A stretch of DNA of 64,000 nt from Holophaga sp. (GTDB lineage Bacteria > Acidobacteriota > Holophagae > Holophagales > Holophagaceae). This document shows, piece by piece, positions 29,461 through 37,904 of this stretch. The stretch lies in contig JADKBC010000012.1 in the NCBI GenBank assembly GCA_016715205.1, forward strand, positions 40,279 to 104,278. Direction: 5' to 3'. Position numbers and translations under genes: made by a program. Numbering within the stretch: position 1 is the first letter of the stretch; each line of letters opens with the position of its first letter. Under the pieces are notes generated by a model. It was not told where the DNA came from and searched no databases. It saw only the letters and a list, made by a program, of their open reading frames with translations.

Positions 29461-31374
29461 CTACTTGACCAGGTGTTCCTTGATGAAGAGCACCGTGGCC
29501 GCGAACTGGATATCGCGGTTGCCCTTTTTGGCGAAGCCGTGACCCTCGTCCGCAGCCTCCAGGTACCAGACGGGGCCGTTGTTCTTGCGGATGACTTCCA
29601 CCATCTGCGTGGCCTCGGTGAAGGGCACCCTGGGATCATTCTTGCCCTGCACGATGAACATGGGCTTCGTGATTTTCGCGGCATGGGTGGTGGGGCTGAT
29701 CCGCGTCAGGAATTCCCGCATCTTGGGCTCTCGTTCGTCCCCGTATTCCATCCGGCGCAGATCCCGGCGATAGCCCTGGGTGTTCTCCAGGAAGGTGACG
29801 AAATTGGAAATGCCCACCATATCGAGACCGCAGCGCAGGCGATCGTTGAAGTGCGTCATGCAGGCCAAAGTCATGTAGCCACCGTAGCTGCTCCCCGTGA
29901 CCATCACGCGATCCTTGTCGAGGTCCGGCTGCAGGGCGATCCAGTCCAGCAGGGCGGCGATGTCCTTGACGCTATCCTCCCGTTTGAAGCCGTTATCGAG
30001 ATCCAGGAAGGTCTTCCCGTAGCCCTCGGAGCCCCGGACATTGGGGAAGAGGATGGCGCAACCGAGTTCGTTGATCAGGTAATTGTATTGGCCCATATAC
30101 GTAGGCTTGAACTGCCCCTCAGGGCCGCCATGGATATTGATGATCACGGGCCGGGGGCCCTGGAACTTGGCCTTGGCGGGGCGGTACAGGAAGCCGGAGA
30201 TGCCCAGGCCATCGAAGGATTTCCAGCGCACCAATTCGGGCTCGCTGAAGCTGGAGGCATCCACATAGCCCGTTTCACTCTGGGTCCAGCGGGTCAATGT
30301 CTGGTTCGGCACATGAATGGAATAGACATCCGAAGGACTCTGGGCGCCGTTGAGGGTGAAGGCCAGATCCTGGCTGTTGTTATGCCAGGAGATGTCGAAG
30401 ACGCTGCCCTTGGGGAGCTTGGGCAGGGGCAGATCCTTGCCCGAGACCACATCCATCACCCGCAGCACCGAGAGCCCTTCCTCGTTGGCTTCATAGGCTA
30501 GGCGCTTGCCATCGCGGCTGAGGCTCAGGCCGCTCACATCCCATTTCAGCGAGGGCCGCAGAAACCGGAATTTCCGCGTGGCCAGATCCAGGTAGGCCAC
30601 CCGCTGGAATTCCGAATCCAGGTCCGTCGTGAGGAAGACACCCTTCCCGTCGGCACTGAAGAATGCGTTGCCGTAGGCCGCCACCTTGCCTTCGGGGCTG
30701 AGGCGTTCCTTCTTCCCGGTGGCGATTTCCAGAATGTAGAGCTCGCTTTCCGTGGCCCGGATGCCGTTCTGGATCAGAAGGTATTTCCCATCGCGGCTCC
30801 AGGCCGAGGCTGCCCATCCCCCGCCCTGCACCTGAAGCACCGGCTTGGCGCTTTCAGGCTTCAGGGGATCCATGATCCAGATATCGATGTCACTACCATT
30901 CCGTTTGGTGCTGGAGAAGCTGATCCACTTTCCGTCGTGGCTGAACTGGGCGCCGGTGTTGCGGCTCTTGCCATCCGTCAGCAGAGAGGTCTGGCGGGTC
31001 CGCAGATCGAGCCGGAAGATCTGGAAGAACTCGCCGCCGCCGATATCCTGGCCGTAGATCAGGTATTCCCCTTTGGTGGGCTCGAAGGTGCCGCCGTCGA
31101 TGCGCTCGGGCCCGAAGGTGATCTGGGTCCGGGCTCCCATGGGCATGCCCACCCGGTGCAGGTGAGGCACATTCCCGAAGCGGGTGGAGATCAGCAATTC
31201 GCGCCGAACGGGATGCCAGTTCGAGAGATTGGCCCCCCGGGATTCGCTGTACCGGCTGAGCTCCTTCATCAAGGCCGTGGGGATGGGGGCCAGGCCTTCG
31301 GTTTTGAGGTTGGCGGGAAGGGGCAGATTCTGGGCCAGCAGCGGCATGGCCAAAGCCAGGAACAGGGCGCGCAT
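29461..31374 (-). CDS. S9 family prolyl-oligopeptidase-like peptidase, secreted
   Basis: From ATG 31374 the protein has 637 residues with a short signal peptide (RALFLALAMPLLAQ). About 350 residues of WD/beta-propeller repeats follow (FSHDGKWISFSS, WSRDGKYLLIQNG, LSRDGKRLAYEAN). The C-terminal alpha/beta hydrolase domain has the nucleophile in VMVTGSSYGGYMTLA, Asp in FIVQGKNDPRVPF and His in ADEGHGFAKK. It cleaves short peptides, probably in the periplasm. GC content and codon use are chromosomal, although mobile genes lie on both sides. The frame extends to 31479 without support. Confidence 0.92.
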   Translation of the reverse strand: MRALFLALAMPLLAQNLPLPANLKTEGLAPIPTALMKELSRYSESRGANLSNWHPVRRELLISTRFGNVPHLHRVGMPMGARTQITFGPERIDGGTFEPTKGEYLIYGQDIGGGEFFQIFRLDLRTRQTSLLTDGKSRNTGAQFSHDGKWISFSSTKRNGSDIDIWIMDPLKPESAKPVLQVQGGGWAASAWSRDGKYLLIQNGIRATESELYILEIATGKKERLSPEGKVAAYGNAFFSADGKGVFLTTDLDSEFQRVAYLDLATRKFRFLRPSLKWDVSGLSLSRDGKRLAYEANEEGLSVLRVMDVVSGKDLPLPKLPKGSVFDISWHNNSQDLAFTLNGAQSPSDVYSIHVPNQTLTRWTQSETGYVDASSFSEPELVRWKSFDGLGISGFLYRPAKAKFQGPRPVIINIHGGPEGQFKPTYMGQYNYLINELGCAILFPNVRGSEGYGKTFLDLDNGFKREDSVKDIAALLDWIALQPDLDKDRVMVTGSSYGGYMTLACMTHFNDRLRCGLDMVGISNFVTFLENTQGYRRDLRRMEYGDEREPKMREFLTRISPTTHAAKITKPMFIVQGKNDPRVPFTEATQMVEVIRKNNGPVWYLEAADEGHGFAKKGNRDIQFAATVLFIKEHLVK

Positions 31375-31759
31375 GGAGGCTCCAAGAAAGGCGGCCATCG
31401 TATCACGATGGATAAAAATGCTGTTCATCGCGAATCTGCGAGGAGAAACAAAGAGCGGCCTGGCCCTTTCGTTCTCCACAGGGAAATCAGGTCACGATAT
31501 ACCGAATGGTCGAAGTGTTTTCAAAGGTGTTCCTGCCAAGTCCGCACCAGCATTGGGTATCACACCCGGCAACCCGGATGCAGCAAGATCAACGTGGCAG
31601 GGGTTCTTTCCCCTCGACCATGACGACCATGACGATCGTGACGACCTTCTACCCCAATAGAAAAACCCCGACCAATGGCCGGGGTTCTATGTTGCCTATC
31701 GTTTTCAACTGGTTCAAATGGCCGTCACTATCGTCACAGTTGTCAGCCTTCTGCACCGG
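31375..31759. other. Intergenic region: peptidase promoter side and end of the element ATPase
   Basis: The first 290 bases should hold the peptidase promoter, but I cannot place boxes with confidence. The rest holds the hairpin at 31664-31686 that ends the ATPase gene, which reads the same way. The TGACGACCATGACGATCGTGACGACC stretch near 31619 is an imperfect 9-base tandem repeat. No coding sequence is supported. Confidence 0.35.
31664..31686 (-). terminator. Intrinsic terminator after the D5-like ATPase gene
   Basis: AACCCCG (31664-31670) and CGGGGTT (31680-31686) form a seven-pair stem around a nine-base loop. On the minus strand a T run follows (AAAAA on the plus strand at 31660-31665). 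It lies about 75 bases after the ATPase stop at 31760. Confidence 0.75.
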
Positions 31760-33688
31760 TCACTTGAGGGATATCAGCCTCCACATCCGACCTTCAGAGG
31801 TTTTCTTGACAATTCCATGGTCGAAAAATGAACCCATATAAATTCGCTTGCGGTAGCGGGTCAGCAGGTAGCCAAGACCGACTGCCGTTCGCTTTCCGGA
31901 GACGCTGCTCATTTCAAGAGCCTCGAGAATGTCCCGCCCATCCTCGCCACTCTTCAGAACTGCATCCATCAGCCTTCTGCAGGAAATGCTCATTCCGGCT
32001 GGTACAAGCTTCTGCCAACCGCGCATCAGCCTTTCCAGAATTTCTTTATCCAGGTCCATTTCGTCTTCGCTGACGACCCGCGCTTCTCCAGGATCAACAC
32101 CCCATGCCCATTTGACAGTGGCTTGGACTAGGCTGGACCAACCGGCAAAGCTCCCTAAGGTGACCAGATTCTGCTCGGGCTTTCCAGCAACTACGTAGCC
32201 CCTCAGTAGTGTCAGGGCTGCCGCTAGCAATCGTGGCTGTTCGGACGTGATCCATGCTTCCAAGTCTGGGTGGTGAAATTCGGACCTAGTTTCAGGATGT
32301 TCATCCAGGCTTGTCAGCTGCATGCAAATGCAGCGCCTCACGGTATCAGCTTTGAGCTGGATGTTATTGCCCGTTGCGATCACCTGGAGAAGATTGGGTA
32401 AAGTCGCCTCTTTGCTGCGCCCGAGGATTCGATCCTGCCAAATTTCACTGGTGAGAAGGGCATCCAGCGCGGGACTTCCAAACCGTGACCCGAGGTTATC
32501 GATGAGAAGCAATCGGCCGCCCTTCAGAAGGATGGAGGTGATTTGCTTCCGTTCCTCTTCAGCGCTTCCCGTTTGAGTGGAACGCGGAAGGGGCTGCCCA
32601 GTCGTGATGAGCCCAATGGCGTCTGCCAGCTTGCTCTTGCCAACACCAGGCGTGTTGGCATTGATGAGCACCATGGGCGCACAGCCTTGAAAGGCGAAGC
32701 GACCAACCACAGTGAGGATGGTGGAAAGGAAAACGGCCCTTCCCAGGTCATTAGTAAAAGGGAAATCGTCCACAACTTCGAGCAGCTGGTCGAGCGCACC
32801 CTGAATATCTTCCGGAGTCGGAGAATCGGAAACTCTCGGGAATTCCCGGTGTGGCTGGTAGAGGAGTTCAGTAGCTGGATCGTATCCCGGCTCCTGTAAC
32901 ACCGAACCATCGGGGCGTAGCACTGGAACCTCTGTTACACCTCGAAGGTGGTTCAAACTCGGGTATTTTGCTCGCTCGAGAATCCCTTTCACGAGAGATG
33001 GAGTGGGGTATACGGCATGAACCTTGTCCCCCTCGACCTTCAGAAATACAAAATGTGCGCTGAGCATTTCTTTCAAATTTGCCGAGGAAAGGGACTGCAC
33101 CTCCAATGGGGCATGCGTGCTGCCGGACACAGCCTTTAGCCGGTTTCCGATGACCCGCACCAACCGGTCGCCCTGATAATAAATATCCGGGTAATTGGCC
33201 AAAACAGCTTCAGCCTTCAAGATTTCTTCATCAAGATGACCGTCGAGCATCATCGTTCGCTTATCTGTATTCCACGGCCGTAAACCTAAATCCACTGGCC
33301 CCTTCACGATGCCGCGCAGGTCGCAATGGGTGCAGCAACGTTCATGGGTAAACTTGTTAATCCACTCGCATGTCAATAATTGCGGGAGTTCAGGAGTTTC
33401 GTCGTTGGGTGGTTCTGCTTCTGATTTATTGCAATCTGATCGTTTCTCAGTCAATTCATTGATTAGCAGGCTACCGTCTTTAGTATTACAAAGAATGGTC
33501 AATAAAAGATCCCATTCTGCATCTGAAATCGTCTCGAATCTTACAATGGCTTCTCTAACAAAATCACATCTACGGCAGATACTCTTTGAATCCGCGAGTT
33601 TGAAACTTGGAACAGATTTGGAGATCGTATTCTCTCTATTAAAATCTTGCAGTAGTCCTCGTGTTTCGACTTGAGGATGTGTGGACAT
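31760..33688 (-). CDS. D5/P4-type replicative ATPase (phage or plasmid helicase-like)
   Basis: The 642-residue product has Cys pairs near residues 38-41 and 118-122 (CRRC, CCTHC) that suggest zinc binding. The ATPase core lies at about residues 330-500: MVLINANTPGVGKSKLADAIG (Walker A), GGRLLLIDNLGSRFGSPALD (Walker B) and LLQVIATGNNIQLKADTVRRC (sensor 1 and arginine finger). This layout is that of D5- or P4-like helicases that load at element origins. It shares no obvious alignment with the DUF927 protein at 26.2 kb, so two different replication modules lie in this window. Codon use is AT-rich in the first third. Confidence 0.75.
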   Translation of the reverse strand: MSTHPQVETRGLLQDFNRENTISKSVPSFKLADSKSICRRCDFVREAIVRFETISDAEWDLLLTILCNTKDGSLLINELTEKRSDCNKSEAEPPNDETPELPQLLTCEWINKFTHERCCTHCDLRGIVKGPVDLGLRPWNTDKRTMMLDGHLDEEILKAEAVLANYPDIYYQGDRLVRVIGNRLKAVSGSTHAPLEVQSLSSANLKEMLSAHFVFLKVEGDKVHAVYPTPSLVKGILERAKYPSLNHLRGVTEVPVLRPDGSVLQEPGYDPATELLYQPHREFPRVSDSPTPEDIQGALDQLLEVVDDFPFTNDLGRAVFLSTILTVVGRFAFQGCAPMVLINANTPGVGKSKLADAIGLITTGQPLPRSTQTGSAEEERKQITSILLKGGRLLLIDNLGSRFGSPALDALLTSEIWQDRILGRSKEATLPNLLQVIATGNNIQLKADTVRRCICMQLTSLDEHPETRSEFHHPDLEAWITSEQPRLLAAALTLLRGYVVAGKPEQNLVTLGSFAGWSSLVQATVKWAWGVDPGEARVVSEDEMDLDKEILERLMRGWQKLVPAGMSISCRRLMDAVLKSGEDGRDILEALEMSSVSGKRTAVGLGYLLTRYRKRIYMGSFFDHGIVKKTSEGRMWRLISLK

Positions 33689-33799
33689 TATGTATTCTCT
33701 TTTCTTTTGAATTAAAATATTTGTTCTAAAAACGTATTGATTGTTTCCATATTGTCAAAGATCTAGCTCCGAAACCTCAATTCCGGGGTGGTTGATTGT

Positions 33800-34513
33800 C
33801 TAAGGTTTGGTCACCTCCTTCTCGGGCTCCAAAGCGGAACCACAACTGGAACAGAATTTTGCATCGGTTGAATTCTTGGCAGCGCATCTAGGACAGGCAT
33901 TGGAATCCCAAGCATTGCGGAGGAGCAGATAGAGCCCATAGCTGCCAATGCCGAGCCGAGCGAAGTCCGTCGCACAAGCCCCCCATCCCGAAATATGAAT
34001 AGCCTCCTGCATTTGATTCGAAAACTTTCTCCCCATGCTTTTGCCGATTCTTCTGATTTCCACAATCGAACTAGCACGTTCTGCCACAAGCTTCGGATCC
34101 TTGGACGCAATGGATGCAGCCAATGCGTATGCGGCAGACCCTGCAAAGTGATCTTCAATCCCGACCTGCTCCCAGCGGGACCAGGTGGAACGGGCCACAC
34201 CTAGAAACTTCGCCGCATCTGGCTGACTCAGGTCCAATTCTTCGCGCCAGACTCGAACTTGGAGTGGAGAGAGAAATAGAGTTTGACCCACGACCCGACA
34301 AATAAATTCTGCGATCGGCAGATCGTCGGATGTCAATTCCGTCTCTCGCATGCCACTTTTCTCCCAGGCCGCCCAATTACTCGTATCAACGGGTCGACCG
34401 AGAGACTCCTCGATCGTCGCCTGGGCATCGCTCAGCGAGTTCCACGTCATGATGTGGAGAAAGCGCTTGATCTGTTGTGGGGTGACGAAAGGGGAGGAGG
34501 TGTTCTTTTTCAT
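33800..34513 (-). CDS. Helix-turn-helix regulator with C-terminal zinc ribbon
   Basis: From ATG 34513 (MKKNTSSPF) the product has 237 residues. A helical start is followed by an XRE-like domain (LSPLQVRVWREELDLSQPDAAKFLGVARSTWSRWEQVG). The end has CPRCAAKNSTDAKFCSSCG, a clear four-Cys zinc ribbon. A hydrophobic stretch (IGSYGLYLLL) lies between. The longer frame to 34588 would run over the palindrome at 34529-34544, so I prefer the shorter start and read the palindrome as its operator. It is the most likely repressor or master regulator of the right segment. Confidence 0.7.
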   Translation of the reverse strand: MKKNTSSPFVTPQQIKRFLHIMTWNSLSDAQATIEESLGRPVDTSNWAAWEKSGMRETELTSDDLPIAEFICRVVGQTLFLSPLQVRVWREELDLSQPDAAKFLGVARSTWSRWEQVGIEDHFAGSAAYALAASIASKDPKLVAERASSIVEIRRIGKSMGRKFSNQMQEAIHISGWGACATDFARLGIGSYGLYLLLRNAWDSNACPRCAAKNSTDAKFCSSCGSALEPEKEVTKP

Positions 34514-34528
34514 ACGTCCAAGATGGGT

Positions 34529-34544
34529 CGACCGATATCGGTCG
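34529..34544. promoter_or_regulatory. Perfect 16-bp palindrome (CGACCGATATCGGTCG), candidate operator
   Basis: The palindrome ends 15 bases upstream of the preferred start of the HTH/zinc-ribbon gene (ATG 34513), in a position to overlap its promoter or leader. Perfect 16-bp symmetry is typical of dimeric XRE-type repressor sites. No second copy was noticed in the window. Confidence 0.5.
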
Positions 34545-34588
34545 TCAAGGGACGTTAAAAAAATACTTCCTGCCGACTTCTGGTTCAA

Positions 34589-34948
34589 ATGATCGAGATC
34601 AGCACCAGCGATGCTGTGACGCCAATCGAAGTACAGAAAGATTATCCCTGGGGGATTTACTAATCTGCTTGCAGGTACCTCGGAAGAACGCCGGAGCCGT
34701 TCAATCCCGATGCGATGCAGAAGGCTTGGGATGATTTCGAACGAGAGCGCCGGTGTGCGGAGGAATGAAGAAGGCCAGCGAAATTCTTGATACCGGTTCA
34801 GTTTTGAATATGTGCGAGGGTGGATGTAGATTGCGTTTGCCCTGGCATGTGGAGGTTTGGAGGCTCTTTCTGGACCAGGAATGAATCATTGCAGGCAAGG
34901 CTGGGTTAAGAAAGAATGAGCCAGTCAACTTCCTCCCTTGATCTTTGA
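34589..34948. other. Intergenic stretch with a possible 3' gene remnant
   Basis: No whole gene is seen. Bases 34678-34768 read PEPFNPDAMQKAWDDFERER to TGA in one frame, which looks like the last 30 residues of a lost gene. A 24-codon frame begins at ATG 34589. Neither has a ribosome site that I trust. The region lies between divergent genes and should hold their promoters. Confidence 0.3.
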
Positions 34949-35554
34949 ATGTTGGTTGAAAAGGGAAATCAGACGTGCGCCCTTGCCGATCAACGTTCAA
35001 TTCCAACGTTCAGATTACGTTCATCATTGCGCCGCGCTGCTCAGGTTGAGCCGGTTAGCTCTACGTTAGGCCACCTTGAGGCGAAGAAGCACATATGCCA
35101 TATCGTCGACCATCAAAGGCCCCGACTTCTCAAGAAGCTGGTAATCCAATTCGAGAGAGCAATCAAGAGTTTGGTTCGACGTTTTAGAAACCATCCCTAC
35201 GCCTTTTATACCGAGTCAGCTATGCACTGCTATCTGTATCATCGGCTCTACTCAGGTGGTTTGGTTAACGGGCTTTACCAAACACTAGATGGGCATGACA
35301 CCATTTTACTTCACAAGGAGTATCCCACTATCGCTCGTTACCATCGCCAAACAGATGGCAAACTCAAAGAATCGACCCAAGGACGACGCCGTGGGGCATT
35401 CGATATTTCCATTTGGGATCCCAATTACATTTCTGATCAAGAACATAGAAAACAAAAGGTTCTCTGTGCCGCTGAATTAGCGCAAAACGAATGCAGACCA
35501 GGAAAGCCACGTAATAATGAGGCAAGTTCCGCGTTCTTCACTACGGAGGGTTGA
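34949..35554 (+). CDS. Hypothetical protein, PD-(D/E)XK nuclease-like pattern
   Basis: The open frame has 201 codons; the true start may be later, since the first 45 residues look unstructured. The core HPYAFYTESAMHCYLYHRL, LLHKEYPTIARYH and RRGAFDISIWDPNYI has the order helix with Glu, strand, (basic) D-I-x-I-W-D. This pattern is known from uncharacterised restriction-like nucleases of phage and accessory regions. The expected E-x-K strand is not obvious; the last 40 residues may have gone out of frame. The stop overlaps the start of the next small gene. I would not assign a substrate. Confidence 0.5.
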   Translation: MLVEKGNQTCALADQRSIPTFRLRSSLRRAAQVEPVSSTLGHLEAKKHICHIVDHQRPRLLKKLVIQFERAIKSLVRRFRNHPYAFYTESAMHCYLYHRLYSGGLVNGLYQTLDGHDTILLHKEYPTIARYHRQTDGKLKESTQGRRRGAFDISIWDPNYISDQEHRKQKVLCAAELAQNECRPGKPRNNEASSAFFTTEG

Positions 35555-35781
35555 TGATGAAATGGCGCACGTTGAATGTTGAAGCCGAAATGGGAATCAA
35601 AGAAGGAATGCCATGTTCGGTGTGCGGCAAGGTGATTCACGACCTCATGTTTTTTCCCGCAGACCCATATGAAGGGGAAGCGAAAAGGCTTGTAGAGGCA
35701 TGGAGATCTGATCCAGCTAAAGAATCTAGCCGAGAACCCGATCAGTTCTTTGTTTGCGAGGACTGCAGAGCTAAATTCTGA
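35554..35781 (+). CDS. Small zinc-ribbon-like protein
   Basis: The product has about 75 residues with two Cys pairs, MPCSVCGK and FVCEDCRAKF, some 45 residues apart, which fits one zinc site. GGAGGG precedes the ATG cluster at 35554-35559, and the start overlaps the stop of the nuclease-like gene, so the two are probably translated together. The function is unknown. A perfect hairpin follows at 35800. Confidence 0.6.
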   Translation: MMKWRTLNVEAEMGIKEGMPCSVCGKVIHDLMFFPADPYEGEAKRLVEAWRSDPAKESSREPDQFFVCEDCRAKF

Positions 35782-35799
35782 TTGATATCAAATAGCTAA

Positions 35800-35819
35800 G
35801 CGAAGGGATCCCCCTTCGC
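35800..35819. terminator. Bidirectional hairpin terminator
   Basis: GCGAAGGG (35800-35807) pairs perfectly with CCCTTCGC (35812-35819) around a four-base loop. It lies between two convergent genes, whose stops are at 35781 and 35826, so it can serve both strands. T-rich sequence (CTTTCCTC) follows on the plus strand. Confidence 0.75.
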
Positions 35820-35825
35820 CTTTCC

Positions 35826-36674
35826 TCACGCCGGCATAAACGCTCTAAACACCTCTCCCTTCGTCCGTGCCATCTCATCAAAGAAAACCTTCACCTCCGC
35901 CCCCTCTGCGCTCTGAAGGAAGCTCACACATCGATCCATCGCATCCTGCGACACCTTCGCTTCCTGCCCTACTCGCAAAAGCCAGGCTTGGCGCTTGGGG
36001 CTTAGACCTTGACCAGCAACTTGCTTGGTCGGTTCAGCAGGCAATTCCTTCTCAGAGCAAGCTTCAACGATTTTCGGAATCGAAGCCACCTTCGCGGTAT
36101 TACCCACGATCAGCTCTGGAAAGTCCTCCAAATCCTGAGTGAAGATATCGGACGCGCCGGTAGCCATCAAAACCGCCGATACAAAAGCCCGTTTTTCCGC
36201 CATCTTCAAAATCGTATTCCGGATTTCAAAGGCCTGAAGCGAACGGTATTTGGCTTCTCGGTTATTACAACGGGCACTGCATCGGCTATGGCTTTCGCCG
36301 GTGGGACCAATGATGGTGCAGGTTGCTTCCACTTCGAAGAATCCAATACACGTGCCAGAGATAATCGATCCATCGCGTTTCGGCGCGGTGTAGTTCCACT
36401 CGGATTCCATGTCATCAGCGACGACATGACATTCAAGCATGGGTGCGAGTCGAAACGTCATGGCAATTACTTCGGCCCCCGCCTTCCAGAGCGAAGGCTT
36501 GGGTGTGCCTGGAATCGTTCCGTAGTGAGTTCCTTCCTTCATCACCCCCCGCATGATTTCCTGAATTGCATGAGTACGTTTTCGTATATCGGAAACGCTG
36601 AACGGTGGCATTGCAGAAGGAATGGAAATGCCTTCTGTCAAAGCCGGTAGTGTCATGACGCCATTGATTGACAT
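35826..36674 (-). CDS. Putative single-strand annealing/recombination protein of a phage-like module
   Basis: The 282-residue product has the block KEGTHYGTIPGTPKPSLWKAGAEVIAMTFRL, then RCSARCNNREAKYRS, and FEIRNTILKMAEKRAFVSAVL. I know this pattern from uncharacterised phage and plasmid proteins encoded next to a RecB-like nuclease, where an annealing protein (RecT/Erf/Sak role) is expected. No direct motif proves annealing. The gene overlaps the upstream Cas4/YqaJ-like nuclease gene by 22 bases. I infer a paired nuclease-annealing recombination system in the cytoplasm. Confidence 0.6.
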   Translation of the reverse strand: MSINGVMTLPALTEGISIPSAMPPFSVSDIRKRTHAIQEIMRGVMKEGTHYGTIPGTPKPSLWKAGAEVIAMTFRLAPMLECHVVADDMESEWNYTAPKRDGSIISGTCIGFFEVEATCTIIGPTGESHSRCSARCNNREAKYRSLQAFEIRNTILKMAEKRAFVSAVLMATGASDIFTQDLEDFPELIVGNTAKVASIPKIVEACSEKELPAEPTKQVAGQGLSPKRQAWLLRVGQEAKVSQDAMDRCVSFLQSAEGAEVKVFFDEMARTKGEVFRAFMPA

Positions 36675-37693
36675 TGCCTATCTCCTTTGTCATTGATTCG
36701 TAGGGTTGAGAATTTGGATGTCTTCTGAAAACGCGCAAACACATCTGGAGCCTCTCTCTGCAAGGATTTGCTATCAAAACATGTGCGAGACGATTCCACG
36801 ATTTGGATGATTCCGTTTTCGAGTACGACTCGATTCGCCCCGGTGCATAGCAACGCAGACTTCACTTGGTCCCTTAACTCAGTGACTCTCTCCTGCATGG
36901 GGCCAAGGTTTGATTCAAGTGATGCTAATTCCTCGCACTGACATTCGAGTTGAAGCCGTGTCACTTCGGGAATCTCACCGCGTTTACCGGCCTCGCGTTG
37001 GGCAATATAGGCGGCGCAATCAGCGGAGTATGGGCAGGAATAGCAATAGCCGCGTTCGGGTTCACCGCAGAGTTGTTCACGAATGGCGCTGTCCTGGAGT
37101 GCTGATGCGGCCAGGGCGGCTCGTTCCTCCAGGTGGGCATAGTGCTCGGGGTCAAAGCGGAGGGTGAAGGTTGCCATCTCAGAGAGGCATTCGCGACTTA
37201 CGAGCACTACCAACGCCCACGAGAGTTTGGCGAGGCCCATTTGCGTCTGCACCTGGTCCCGATAGTTCTGAGGCAGGCCCTCACTTTCATACCGATTGAA
37301 AGTGGCGGCGCCGGCGGTCTTCACTTCCAAAACGCCGTCGCCTTCCAATCCATCGAAGCCCCCGGCGATCCGACCATCAGGATGAGCATGAAAAGGCAAC
37401 GTGGGATGGTGAAGGTCTAGCTGTACCCGGCCTGTATTTCGAAGATTGCCATTCAGGGAAAGGCGCACAATCTGCACAACTTCATTCTCCATTGCCCGTC
37501 CTGCAAGCATTCTTCCAATGGATGCTGGGTCTAAGGACTCTGGATATAGCTTTGAGAAGGCAACACGACGAAGACAGGAACCAATTTCGGAAGCGCCGAT
37601 GTATTGGGTTCGATCTCCAAGATGCCCCTTTTGATTCATTCGTGATTGCAATGCGTTTTGAATACCGGTTTGATCGATAACGGTTGGATTCAT
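36653..37693 (-). CDS. Cas4/YqaJ-like exonuclease with probable Fe-S cluster
   Basis: From ATG 37693 the protein has 346 residues; GGAGG five bases upstream decides the start. The RecB-type nuclease core is FHAHPDGRIAG, then DGVLEVKTAGAATFNRY, and NYRDQVQTQMGLA. One Cys near the N-terminus (GSCLRRVAF) and three near residue 215-225 (CYSCPYSADC) match the four-Cys iron-sulfur arrangement of Cas4 and AddB. A coiled C-terminal part follows. It would resect DNA ends to feed the annealing protein encoded directly downstream. No cas1 or CRISPR array is in the window, so a CRISPR role is not supported. Confidence 0.78.
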   Translation of the reverse strand: MNPTVIDQTGIQNALQSRMNQKGHLGDRTQYIGASEIGSCLRRVAFSKLYPESLDPASIGRMLAGRAMENEVVQIVRLSLNGNLRNTGRVQLDLHHPTLPFHAHPDGRIAGGFDGLEGDGVLEVKTAGAATFNRYESEGLPQNYRDQVQTQMGLAKLSWALVVLVSRECLSEMATFTLRFDPEHYAHLEERAALAASALQDSAIREQLCGEPERGYCYSCPYSADCAAYIAQREAGKRGEIPEVTRLQLECQCEELASLESNLGPMQERVTELRDQVKSALLCTGANRVVLENGIIQIVESSRTCFDSKSLQREAPDVFARFQKTSKFSTLRINDKGDRQCQSMAS

Positions 37694-37711
37694 GATTTCC
37701 TCCACAAAAAT

Positions 37712-37730
37712 GCCGGTCGTATTGACCGGC
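37712..37730 (-). terminator. Hairpin plus T run just before the exonuclease gene
   Basis: GCCGGTC and GACCGGC form a perfect seven-pair stem with a five-base loop. On the minus strand a run of five T follows and the exonuclease ribosome site comes directly after. The same stem sequence recurs at 38563-38582. Confidence 0.7.
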
Positions 37731-37757
37731 TAGGATTCAACTTGAAGGCGCGAACGC

Positions 37758-37904
37758 TTACTTTCCGAACAACGACACGCAGAGCCAGTAAAGGCCGAAC
37801 GGAAACATATACAGGGCGGCGAGGATGATCAAAATGACCGTGGCGATCAGCTCACTTAGCTTGCTCCGGATCTTCTGGAATCGGGTTTCATGATCATTGT
37901 CCAT
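37758..37904 (-). CDS. Small membrane protein (48 residues) downstream of radC
   Basis: The frame from ATG 37904 codes for a basic start (ETRFQKIRSKLSEL) and one strong membrane helix (IATVILIILAALYMFPFGLYW). GGAGGGG lies just upstream and the start overlaps the last 11 bases of radC, so translation is probably coupled. A hairpin with a T run follows the stop. It is too short for most gene finders. The function is unknown; single-helix peptides in elements can be toxins, holin-like or regulators of a host protein. Confidence 0.6.
   Translation of the reverse strand: MDNDHETRFQKIRSKLSELIATVILIILAALYMFPFGLYWLCVSLFGK

Noticed and set aside
36653..37693. Cas4 as sign of a CRISPR-Cas system
   Set aside because: No cas1, cas2 or repeat array is in the window, and the partner gene is of the phage recombination kind.
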